Part shown: piece after piece, positions 33,728-40,515 of the stretch
Layout: the number at the start of each line of letters is the position of its first letter
How positions within the stretch are numbered: position 1 is the first letter of the stretch
Source of the DNA: a bacterium TMED88
Lineage (GTDB): Bacteria; Myxococcota_A; UBA9160; UBA4427
DNA: 51,126 nucleotides
Direction of reading: 5' to 3'
Assembly: GCA_002171515.1 (NCBI GenBank)
Contig: NHEP01000213.1
Coordinates: 1,992-53,117 of the forward strand
The notes under the pieces: generated by a model
The model's database searches: none
What the model was told of the DNA's origin: nothing
The model's input: the letters and a program-made list of their open reading frames with translations, nothing else
Translations under genes and position numbers: made by a program

Positions 33728-34036
33728 ATGACTTCCTTTTGTAATACTAGCGACTCTTACTTTATTTACTCCACCTACAGGGAGACCCTGCGTGGTGTTG
33801 AAGATTTCCCATTTATAAATTCTATCCAATGTAATGTTCAAAAAGAGTGTTTGGTGCCGGATTTTATCGACGTCGAGTTTATTTGTCCGGACAATACGGT
33901 GTGTCTCGACCTTTGTTACCTCTCTGCCACGCACAATTTGACCCTGTATTTGATCTTGCTGTTTATCATCATTTTGATTCTGTCCGCGTTTATCTTTTAT
34001 GTAGATAAGCTATTGCATATGAAAAAAAAATATTAA
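33728..34036 (+). CDS. Single-pass membrane protein with Cys-rich ectodomain (102 aa)
   Basis: No N-terminal signal peptide is apparent. Residues 1-68 contain six Cys (FCNTS, IQCNVQKECL, FICPDNTVCLDLC). A strong membrane helix at 72-93 (LTLYLILLFIIILILSAF) is followed by a Lys-rich end (HMKKKY), giving a signal-anchor-like topology with a short cytosolic tail. The cysteines suggest disulfides made by a viral redox system, as in poxvirus entry proteins, which is inference. The stop shares TTAA with the convergent coiled-coil gene. Confidence 0.66.
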   Translation: MTSFCNTSDSYFIYSTYRETLRGVEDFPFINSIQCNVQKECLVPDFIDVEFICPDNTVCLDLCYLSATHNLTLYLILLFIIILILSAFIFYVDKLLHMKKKY

Positions 34037-34803
34037 AATAGTCCGCCTTTGGACCTGAAATCGTAATGTTGATTTAATCTAGACATCGCCATTTTGTCTG
34101 ATAGTGATTTCATGTCCTTTAAATGTTGTTCACGCTCTTGCTCTAGGCGTTGTATTTTTCCCTCCCTGTCTATTTCTTGTGTTTTCGGTTTGATAGAAAA
34201 TTCCAAAGACATTTGCAATCGATTGTTCCGCGTTTCGAGGATGTTAATTTGATGTTCATAGGCTCGCAACCGTGTAGCTTGCGATGTCACGACATCCTTG
34301 TGATCGTTTATCATCATAGTTCGTTCTCCTTTTAACTCTATAATTTGATTTTGTAAATTGTGTTCTACTTCTGCATGTTTTTTCATTAAATTTTCAGCCT
34401 TTTCTTGGTGTATATTTTTTAATCTTCCGACATCTTTTGCGCTGTCCGTTTGGAATTGTTTAAAATCTTGACAATATTTTGTATTTTCTTGCTGTAAATT
34501 CGTCACCAAATTTTCCAACTCGTTTTGTTTTTCTTGTTGCGTCTTGTATGTATCCTGCATGTTTAGATATTGTTTGAGTTGTTCTTGCAATTCTTTGTTC
34601 GATGACTCCAACTTGGAAACAGTGCCTACATTGCTTTGTAATTCTTTCTCTATCTTTTCTAGTGCTTCCCTCGTCTCCTCTAAATCTTGTTCTAACAATA
34701 CTTTATCTGCCCTTATCGATTGCAGCTCTGATTCGTATGCGACTATCTTCGATTTCAATATTGCCTTCTCTTCAATGTCATCGGAATCCACTAGTGCAGC
34801 CAT
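34033..34803 (-). CDS. Long coiled-coil protein (256 aa)
   Basis: Nearly the entire protein (about residues 10-240) is heptad-repeat coiled coil with Glu/Gln/Lys/Leu, no Cys or membrane helix and no globular domain. A polar tail ends RSKGGLF. It looks like a structural rod or tethering protein. A TATATATA box lies ~25 bp before the ATG. It sits downstream of a small 41-aa gene on the same strand. Confidence 0.72.
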   Translation of the reverse strand: MAALVDSDDIEEKAILKSKIVAYESELQSIRADKVLLEQDLEETREALEKIEKELQSNVGTVSKLESSNKELQEQLKQYLNMQDTYKTQQEKQNELENLVTNLQQENTKYCQDFKQFQTDSAKDVGRLKNIHQEKAENLMKKHAEVEHNLQNQIIELKGERTMMINDHKDVVTSQATRLRAYEHQINILETRNNRLQMSLEFSIKPKTQEIDREGKIQRLEQEREQHLKDMKSLSDKMAMSRLNQHYDFRSKGGLF

Positions 34804-34835
34804 TTATTTTCACCGCGACAATGATATATATAGTA

Positions 34836-34961
34836 TCAATCATTGAATGTTAAATTAAATTGTTTTTGAACTTCGTCTTCTTCTATTTCCATATCAAATG
34901 GTTCCAATTCTATCACCTTTTCTGTCTTCCTTGGAGTTTTAAAAAAAAATCCAAAGCACAT
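34836..34961 (-). CDS. Small acidic protein (41 aa)
   Basis: ATG at 34959-34961, TGA at 34836-34838. The start MCFGFFFKTPRK is hydrophobic then basic; the remainder is acidic (EPFDMEIEEDEV). MCFGF could be a lipidation site. It ends 32 bp before the ATG of the coiled-coil gene on the same strand and opens 51 bp from the BRO1-like start. Short, so uncertain, but the space is otherwise empty. Confidence 0.4.
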   Translation of the reverse strand: MCFGFFFKTPRKTEKVIELEPFDMEIEEDEVQKQFNLTFND

Positions 34962-35012
34962 CTTTCTTATTCATCGATAGCTACTATATATTACCCTGAT
35001 ATATGTAGGAAA

Positions 35013-35954
35013 ATGAGTCAATTGATACTAAATTTTTTCAAGAATCCTGGTACATTTGGATTAGAATTAAAACCAGTTGGACATTGTAACTATGAGGACC
35101 ATATCGAAATGAAAGGGAAAAAAGCAAGGGAAATGCTGCAATTGAGTTATTCTAGGAAAAAGGATTTACCGCTATACGTTAAAAAATTGAAACAAATTTT
35201 ACGAAATGTTAACTCCATTAACAAAATAGAAAATACGGCACCGATGAGTTTTTGTTGGAGTATTGATAAAAATCAATTTTTATCTACTTCGTTGTTTTTC
35301 GAGTATTACATGGCAACGTTGTGTAATGCTTTGCAACAATTACAAGAAGCCATGAAGCAGGAAAAAGGAAACAAACAACTATACAAAGATTCCAAAACCG
35401 GTTTGATCCATTTATTGGGTATGTTTGACGAATGGAAGACACAACTATTGATCCTACCACGTGTGCCATACGTCGTAACACCTATGTTTATTAAATCCAT
35501 GCTGTGTCTTGCACATGGGTGTCACACACTGCACATTTCGCATACCTTATCTGGAAAATCAGCCACGGTAGGCTTCCATACCGCTATGCAATCATTTGGA
35601 GAAGTATGGCCACGCTACCCTTATGGCGTTGTTGCCTTTCATCAATATTTAGTCAGTCGAGTCCTGTTATATAATTCCCTGTCAGAAACTCAAGAATGCC
35701 CAAATAAAAAAATCACTTGTTTAAAAGAAATAGAATCGTTGCTACCGTACATAAAATTTCAAGAGTGTTATTTGAATCAGGAAGTATTGGAAATGATGAA
35801 GACGATCGAAAAAGAAAATGCAAGCAAGATAGATAGCTTAGAAAATACACATTATGCAGTACCGGAAACGTTAAATGATATCTCACTCCCACAAGGCTAT
35901 AAATTAATCATCTGTGATAAAACAGGGCAGTTTGGTTGCAAGTGTAAAGAATGA
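35013..35954 (+). CDS. BRO1/ALIX-like domain protein (313 aa)
   Basis: Helical throughout, with features of BRO1 domains: FCWSID in the middle (like F-x-W-x-D), STSLFFEYYMATLCNALQQLQEA (like s-L-x-F-E-x-x-x-V-L-x-N-x-x-x-L-x-x-x-A), DSKTGLIHLLGMFDEW, then MLCLAHGCHTLHI like the L-A-Q-A-Q-E helix. BRO1 domains bind CHMP4/Snf7 and link cargo to ESCRT-III for budding or membrane scission. Residues 1-70 would form the first strands and helices. The C-terminus ends with CDKTGQFGCKCKE. Slightly shorter than cellular BRO1 (~360). The call is by motif and could be wrong. I use the ATG at 35013 because of the TATATA box before it. Confidence 0.5.
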   Translation: MSQLILNFFKNPGTFGLELKPVGHCNYEDHIEMKGKKAREMLQLSYSRKKDLPLYVKKLKQILRNVNSINKIENTAPMSFCWSIDKNQFLSTSLFFEYYMATLCNALQQLQEAMKQEKGNKQLYKDSKTGLIHLLGMFDEWKTQLLILPRVPYVVTPMFIKSMLCLAHGCHTLHISHTLSGKSATVGFHTAMQSFGEVWPRYPYGVVAFHQYLVSRVLLYNSLSETQECPNKKITCLKEIESLLPYIKFQECYLNQEVLEMMKTIEKENASKIDSLENTHYAVPETLNDISLPQGYKLIICDKTGQFGCKCKE

Positions 35955-36163
35955 TTCGTAGTCGCAATGGCACCATAGACATAAAGGAATATAAAGTTAA
36001 TAATAAAAATAAATCATTTGACACATCATTGAATAATTATAAATGTTTGTTTTGTAAAAAAAGTGCTATGATAATAAATATTCATGAGGCAAAATGTTCT
36101 TGTGGTTCTCAATGGTGGGAAAAAAACCCAGGTAAAAAACCAAAAGTGTGTGAGGCAGTATAA
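35951..36163 (+). CDS. Zinc-ribbon-like small protein (70 aa)
   Basis: CLFCKK and CSCGSQWW (about residues 32-56) provide four Cys for a small zinc ribbon. Termini are basic. Its ATG overlaps the TGA of the BRO1-like gene (ATGA), the tightest form of coupling, so it is almost surely read from the same transcript. No family is assigned. Confidence 0.65.
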   Translation: MIRSRNGTIDIKEYKVNNKNKSFDTSLNNYKCLFCKKSAMIINIHEAKCSCGSQWWEKNPGKKPKVCEAV

Positions 36164-36188
36164 ATTATATTGGAATATAAAATAAACA

Positions 36189-36467
36189 ATGAACATTTTA
36201 TTACGTATTTTATTATTCTCCGTGATACTCCCTATCGTATTCTGCAAGCCATGTATGGAAGCACGCCTTGAAGTGCAACAAAATAATCATATTGGCGTAT
36301 TTATTCCTCGTTGCGATGAAGTCAATGCGGATCTCTACAAACCATTGCAGTGCCATGGTTCTACAGGTTATTGTTGGTGCGTTCATTATGAAACTGGTGA
36401 ACAAAAGGGCGAACAGTTCTTATTATGGGAGCTAGACCCAAAGATAGATTTATTAACTTATTGTTGA
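36189..36467 (+). CDS. Secreted thyroglobulin type-1 domain protein (92 aa)
   Basis: A signal peptide (1-19) is followed by one complete thyroglobulin type-1 domain: Cys22, GVFIPRCDE (Cys42), [16 protein letters not shown] (Cys55, Cys62, Cys64) and final Cys92, the six canonical cysteines with the QC and CWCV hallmarks. Stand-alone domains of this type (thyropins, such as equistatin or the invariant-chain p41 fragment) inhibit papain-like cysteine proteases and some aspartic proteases. A papain-like protease is encoded 670 bp away. Expected to be exported or lumenal. The domain is rare in viruses as far as I know. Confidence 0.88.
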   Translation: MNILLRILLFSVILPIVFCKPCMEARLEVQQNNHIGVFIPRCDEVNADLYKPLQCHGSTGYCWCVHYETGEQKGEQFLLWELDPKIDLLTYC

Positions 36468-36778
36468 ATAAACACTTTATAAAATTCTTCGTTTGATTCT
36501 TTAACATAGGCAATGCACCGCCTCATATCCTTTAAGAAGTAATATTTCATATTATCGATGGTCGTTGCGTGTAACTTTTTGCGATCTAAAAATTTATATT
36601 GTTGTTGTAATTCAAAATAATGTTGAATAACGATAACTATTCCGTATTCAGTTAACGTATAGATATTGTTTAATGGCTTTTTTTGAAAGTTTATAGCAAC
36701 CTGATATTGTATTTTTTTCCCATCCATTACACCCTTTAAACTCTCAACCTTTTTTTGCAAGTGCCTAGGTAATCTCAT
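36458..36778 (-). CDS. Hypothetical helical protein (106 aa)
   Basis: The ATG at 36776-36778 is chosen because it overlaps the TGA of the small membrane gene upstream (ATGA). The frame further upstream has no ATG. The protein is basic at the N-terminus (RLPRHLQKK), helical, with [19 protein letters not shown] in the middle. No motif. Its end overlaps the convergent thyroglobulin-type gene by 10 bp. Confidence 0.6.
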   Translation of the reverse strand: MRLPRHLQKKVESLKGVMDGKKIQYQVAINFQKKPLNNIYTLTEYGIVIVIQHYFELQQQYKFLDRKKLHATTIDNMKYYFLKDMRRCIAYVKESNEEFYKVFIQQ

Positions 36779-36912
36779 AGTAAGATGGCTGCAAAGAAGA
36801 CTAAGACACAGAGGAAACAAAAGATGCTGAGTACAATAAAACACACTTTGCAACCTATACAATTACAATCCTCTTCTTCTATATCTTGTATTAATAATGG
36901 TTGTTTAATCAT
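36775..36912 (-). CDS. Small membrane protein (45 aa)
   Basis: ATG at 36910-36912, TGA at 36775-36777. An acidic start (QDIEEEDCNCIGC) is followed by one hydrophobic helix (VCFIVLSIFCFLCVLVFFAA). Four Cys cluster before and at the start of the helix (CNCIGCKVC), so palmitoylation or disulfides are possible. The stop overlaps the ATG of the 106-aa gene. The membrane profile and ATGA coupling make it more credible than the antisense 48-codon frame. Confidence 0.6.
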   Translation of the reverse strand: MIKQPLLIQDIEEEDCNCIGCKVCFIVLSIFCFLCVLVFFAAILL

Positions 36913-36991
36913 TTTATTTTGTTTTCAATAAATCTACTTTTTATTGTGCTTCTCTACCATTTATTTTAACATTTATTTTAACACGTGTCAC

Positions 36992-37144
36992 TCTAGAAGA
37001 ATTCTGTTGTGGGTGACTGCCTATTTTTTTTTCTCTCTTACTTTTTTTTATTTTTTTTTCTAATAGAGTTAGTGTATAGGGTATGTTTTTTCGGGAAAAT
37101 AGAAATCAAAAAAAGTGAGCCTGATACAACAGAATTCTTCTAGA
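36992..37144. repeat. 19-bp perfect inverted repeat enclosing a T-rich core
   Basis: TCTAGAAGAATTCTGTTGT at 36992-37010 is the exact reverse complement of 37126-37144, with ~115 bp between. The core is T-rich on the plus strand with polypyrimidine runs. The right arm contains the stop codon of the papain-like gene. It could be a terminal-inverted-repeat element, or a long-range RNA hairpin ending the transcript. No target-site duplication is evident. Confidence 0.7.
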
Positions 37145-37598
37145 CTGGATAGGTTACATATTGAAAAAAGGTTTTGTCTACTACCTTTTCCTTGGCATCC
37201 CTTGGATCCCTGACCAACACACCGTGCTTCGAGGCAGACATGGCCGTCACTAAATGGCCACGTTCTATCGCAACACCCACTGGTCCTTTTTTTAATAACC
37301 TTATTAATTTTGGAATATTGGCGGTGGTTACTATGGTCTTACTCATATAAAGATCCCATATTTTCTTGGCAGTGCCACCAGCACACGATTGGCGACTATC
37401 ATCCATTAAGGATTCTATGGTCACATTCATCTTTGGTTTATGCCATTTAAGAATGTCGTAAGCCACCACTGCATAACAATTATTGCAGTTAGTAAACTGT
37501 TTTTGTGCTTTCGGCAATGCTTGTCCATGTAATTTCCTGCGTCGCTTGGCAACTGCATAGGAAAAACAGAGCCACGTAAGCAGCCAAAGTCGATGCAT
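37140..37598 (-). CDS. Miniature papain-like (C1A-type) cysteine protease, secreted (152 aa)
   Basis: A signal peptide (about 1-17) is followed by a basic linker and a compact papain core. Gln34 and Cys41 sit in QFTNCNNCYAVVAYDIL (like QxxCGSCWAFA). SCAGGTAKKIWDLY (71-84) matches the C-x-GG motif. GPVGVAIERGHLVTAMSA (105-122) would supply the catalytic His115, and VRDPR (129-133) has Asp131 where Asn is usual. The mature enzyme would be ~130 residues, far shorter than the ~215 of papain, with no propeptide. It may act in the secretory lumen or virion. Activity is uncertain given the shortened fold. Confidence 0.65.
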   Translation of the reverse strand: MHRLWLLTWLCFSYAVAKRRRKLHGQALPKAQKQFTNCNNCYAVVAYDILKWHKPKMNVTIESLMDDSRQSCAGGTAKKIWDLYMSKTIVTTANIPKLIRLLKKGPVGVAIERGHLVTAMSASKHGVLVRDPRDAKEKVVDKTFFQYVTYPV

Positions 37599-37653
37599 AT
37601 CTTATTGCTTTTTAATAGCCTATATATATGTGATAATTTGCATAAATAAAAGT

Positions 37654-38298
37654 ATGATTTACACGCTACTTTGGAAGCCAAAGGCCTGCTTCGAAACAAA
37701 TTTCAATAAATTCGTAAGTCGGTTGACAGGTGGCGGTGGTGATGGATTTTGCCACAGCGAGTTGGTGTTTAAGTTAACAAAAAAAGAATGGCAAACTACG
37801 CTCAAAACATTTACGGAAGGAAAAATAGGTGAACGTGCGAAATCATTACACACCCGTATAAATGAAATTTTTGAACATTCCGATGAGAACAAGGAAATCA
37901 CCTTGTGTTTCTATACGATTTGGTCTAGCGAAATGAATTTGCGGCTACTAACAGCGAATGATAGTTATGTATTCAATAGATTACCAGATCAGCGTTACAC
38001 GACCTCTATCGAGACCTCATTAACAAAGGAAGAGGAACGGCATGCTCTAGCATTCTGTTTATCTGAATTGCATAAAAAATATGATAATATAAAAGCGGTT
38101 TTGTTTTGGGTCCCACGTGTCGGTTGTCTTCGGCGCCGTAATAACATTTTACCGAATAAGTATTTTTGTAGCGAGTTTGTTGTATATTGTTTCCAACAGA
38201 TAGGGTATGCAAGGACACATATACCGGAAAATATTACCCCGAATGATCTGCCGACCATCCTCGAAGAAATAAATGAAACTATAAAAAATAGAATTTAA
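37654..38298 (+). CDS. Permuted papain-fold (YiiX/G6R-like) hydrolase (214 aa)
   Basis: The N-terminal GFCHSELVF (His34 and Glu36) and the C-terminal NKYFCSEFVVYCFQQIGY (Cys near residue 170) are the signature of the circularly permuted NlpC/P60 papain-like superfamily, in which His precedes Cys in sequence. Poxvirus G6 and bacterial YiiX belong here, probably acting on lipids or amide bonds of membrane-associated substrates. The ATG at 37654 is used. The GTG upstream in frame is not needed. The stop shares TTAA with the bestrophin-like gene. Confidence 0.72.
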   Translation: MIYTLLWKPKACFETNFNKFVSRLTGGGGDGFCHSELVFKLTKKEWQTTLKTFTEGKIGERAKSLHTRINEIFEHSDENKEITLCFYTIWSSEMNLRLLTANDSYVFNRLPDQRYTTSIETSLTKEEERHALAFCLSELHKKYDNIKAVLFWVPRVGCLRRRNNILPNKYFCSEFVVYCFQQIGYARTHIPENITPNDLPTILEEINETIKNRI

Positions 38299-39365
38299 TA
38301 TTTATATTGTTTTACTTTTGCGACCTGTAAATTGATTTCAAATTTTTTTAAACCACTAGGAAGTTGCGGTAACATCTCTGCCATTGTAGGTGTCTCGCAA
38401 TCCACATCATCAAGGCCCATCTCACCTTCTTTTGTAAACAATGCTTCCACGGCTTTTTGCGCGGCTTCTGCTGATGCTCCTACCTTGGCAAATTCATCTT
38501 TGCTGTTCGGGTTGTGGTTGCCCTCTTCAAATGGGTTTCCTATCCTAGAACTAACGATATGCAAGCCTAGGAAGAAGTAAGCCACTACGAAGGAGAGCCA
38601 AATAGCATGATACTTTGCGGCACTCAGCCCATATGGCATCAGGACGAGATAGAGGCCAAGGCAAATGTTCAATAGCCAGTTTAAAACAACAGGGAAATTG
38701 TAGGAGAACATGTTTCCCAAGTTCCCGTAGCTGCTGTAAATGTTTTCCCACTTTCCAATCATTGCCATGTGTGCAGCATCGTTGGGCCCAAAGGCTTTCA
38801 TAGCCGTTAACTCTTGTATATTGTTACTAAGGGCAAGCATGACACTTTCCATTGCACCGATATCTTCGTATTGCTTCACCAAGCAGTACATCGGTTTGTT
38901 GCGCTCAAATAATTTCTCCGACATGCGACTGCCATCCGATGAACGCCCTTTTAAACGGACCGCGACTAAATCGACGTCCACGGTTCCTCGAAACGTCCAC
39001 TTACACACCTGCGGTGCCGCCAATAATAAATCTTTAAAATTTTTCTTTATTTTCTTAAACTGGTTTTCGTCAATTTCTTTGTCTACCGTTAAACTACATA
39101 CAAACATCGCCATTGCCAGCACATCGCCACAAAAAGCATTAAAGTTTGCATTCCCTGCCTCGTTCCTTGTTAATGCCGTGCTAAGGTTTAAGGCCAAAAT
39201 AAAGCCTAACAATCCCGACGATGAAGCGACTACGATTTCTATACTGTCGTCCAAGTAGGTCGGCCATTCTTCTATATTATCTTTCATGTATACGTACACA
39301 CCACCTAAAATTGCTGCTACTAGCAACATCCACGATTGTTGATAAGACCGAAGGATAAAAAACAT
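38295..39365 (-). CDS. Bestrophin-like anion channel (356 aa)
   Basis: Membrane segments at about 10-26, 42-62, 75-92 and paired helices at 224-245 and 250-272 give the bestrophin layout. GLLGFILALNLSTALTRNEA (51-70) resembles the conserved first pore helix with F-R-x-N, and SSRIGNPFEEG (272-282) matches the I-E/G-N/D-P-F-G/E motif after the last helix that contributes to the Ca2+ clasp. A soluble loop (95-205) lies between. The C-terminal 75 residues are polar. Bestrophins are pentameric chloride/bicarbonate channels. A virus-borne copy is unusual. The call is by motif and topology. Confidence 0.55.
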   Translation of the reverse strand: MFFILRSYQQSWMLLVAAILGGVYVYMKDNIEEWPTYLDDSIEIVVASSSGLLGFILALNLSTALTRNEAGNANFNAFCGDVLAMAMFVCSLTVDKEIDENQFKKIKKNFKDLLLAAPQVCKWTFRGTVDVDLVAVRLKGRSSDGSRMSEKLFERNKPMYCLVKQYEDIGAMESVMLALSNNIQELTAMKAFGPNDAAHMAMIGKWENIYSSYGNLGNMFSYNFPVVLNWLLNICLGLYLVLMPYGLSAAKYHAIWLSFVVAYFFLGLHIVSSRIGNPFEEGNHNPNSKDEFAKVGASAEAAQKAVEALFTKEGEMGLDDVDCETPTMAEMLPQLPSGLKKFEINLQVAKVKQYKY

Positions 39366-39409
39366 ATTGATTACTCTTTGTAATAGAGTGAAAAATTATA
39401 TATAGTATT

Positions 39410-39787
39410 TTATTTAGAAAGTAAAAGCTTCTTGTAACTCTCGTACAAAATTTCCCTTCTCTTCACAGGATCTTTGAAATCTTGTCGTAGCTTCTCATAT
39501 TTTAGCGCTTCCGTTTCCATTGTTTTTACATGCGCCTCTGCTTTTAAATCAAACAAACTAGCTTGTTCATACTCTTCGGTCTGCTTCTGCATCAATTTCC
39601 TCCTTTTGATATTTGTATAAGTGGGCTCATCAACGATGCTAAGCGCATCCATAAAATGGCTGTATTCACTCTGCATCGAAATCAATTTCCTTTTTGAGCC
39701 GGATTCTAGTAATTCTTTATCTTTATCCAAAAGGAAGAATTTAACACGTTTATTGTATGGACTATTTGTTTCTGCTTTACGCTTCAT
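39410..39787 (-). CDS. Hypothetical basic helical protein (125 aa)
   Basis: The ATG at 39785-39787 gives an N-terminus with MKRKAETN and NKRVKFF, NLS-like. The upstream frame to 39850 has only a TTG. The rest is charged helix (FDLKAEAHVKTMETEALKY). Short TATATATTAT box ~20 bp upstream of the ATG. The name is not known. Confidence 0.62.
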   Translation of the reverse strand: MKRKAETNSPYNKRVKFFLLDKDKELLESGSKRKLISMQSEYSHFMDALSIVDEPTYTNIKRRKLMQKQTEEYEQASLFDLKAEAHVKTMETEALKYEKLRQDFKDPVKRREILYESYKKLLLSK

Positions 39788-39822
39788 ATTTTGTATATTT
39801 ATGCACAATATAATATATATGA

Positions 39823-40281
39823 TTAATCTAGAAAAGAAGTGGTTAACCAACGTTTAATATGTCTTTTTCTTTTTACTTGTATAGGTACAATTGAAAGGTT
39901 CTTATAAAATACTTCTCCATGTTGTTTAAAATCGATCAATTTCAATACATTTTCAGGCAATGAATCAATAATTGTCCACGATTTTGATTTTACTCCTTTT
40001 TTTCCGTGGTATAGACTGTGTTTACCATAATAAACAAGTTTTTGTTCCCTACACCGCTCTCTTTTTTTTGCACGATTATATACGGATTCTTTCCTTTTAT
40101 TATTATGTTTATAAATTTGTTTTAAAGCATTTTTTTGGTATTTGACGCAAGGTCCTCTGATGTTTATATATTTCACATCATCTACTATTTTTTCAGTTTT
40201 AATGTATATTAAATCTTGTACTATGAATTTTAATTGGGCATTTTCCCTTTTTAATCGAGCATTTTCACTTTTTAAATCCAT
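39823..40281 (-). CDS. Basic protein with leucine-zipper-like N-terminus (152 aa)
   Basis: Residues 1-28 (LKSENARLKRENAQLKFI) form a short coiled coil with Asn/Leu heptads, like the zipper of bZIP factors but placed before the basic part. Residues 55-85 are strongly basic (HNNKRKESVYNRAKKRER). A central WTIIDSLPENVLKLIDF is followed by a second basic stretch (KRKRHIKRW). It could bind DNA as a dimer, which is inference. The leader on this strand (40315-40370) is a repeated AACTAAAACAAAACTAA, and a G-box/E2F-like site lies ~130 bp upstream. Confidence 0.65.
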   Translation of the reverse strand: MDLKSENARLKRENAQLKFIVQDLIYIKTEKIVDDVKYINIRGPCVKYQKNALKQIYKHNNKRKESVYNRAKKRERCREQKLVYYGKHSLYHGKKGVKSKSWTIIDSLPENVLKLIDFKQHGEVFYKNLSIVPIQVKRKRHIKRWLTTSFLD

Positions 40282-40407
40282 TGTTGCTTGTTTCTAACCT
40301 GGCACGGCTGCTTGCACCGTTTTGTTTTAGTTTAGTTTTGTTTTAGTTTAGTTTAGTTTTGTTTTAGTTATATTTTCAAATATTATTAGGAATAAGGTAA
40401 TCGTATG

Positions 40408-40422
40408 CCACGTGGCGGGAAA
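40408..40422. promoter_or_regulatory. CACGTG + GCGGGAAA composite site
   Basis: CCACGTGG (40408-40415) overlaps GCGGGAAA (40415-40422), the reverse complement of TTTCCCGC. It sits in the divergent spacer between the basic zipper-like gene and the 40516 zinc protein, with the A-rich leader repeats on the left side. It matches the arrangement at 23181-23195. Confidence 0.45.
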
Positions 40423-40515
40423 TGTTTGAAAATGTATCGAAACCTAGAAGGAAATACAATACTAAACGAGATAGACGGTGCAAGTAGCCAGTAAATTGTA
40501 GATCAAGAAGAAATA

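Noticed and set aside
34860-35012. N-terminal extension of the BRO1-like protein from a TTG codon
   Set aside because: The extension reads through low-complexity Phe/Tyr DNA that is the antisense of a 41-aa frame, and a TATATA box directly precedes the ATG at 35013.
36785-36931. Plus-strand 48-codon frame beginning MAAKKTKTQRK
   Set aside because: Antisense to the 45-aa membrane protein, which has a convincing membrane helix and an ATGA overlap with its downstream gene. Only one is likely real.
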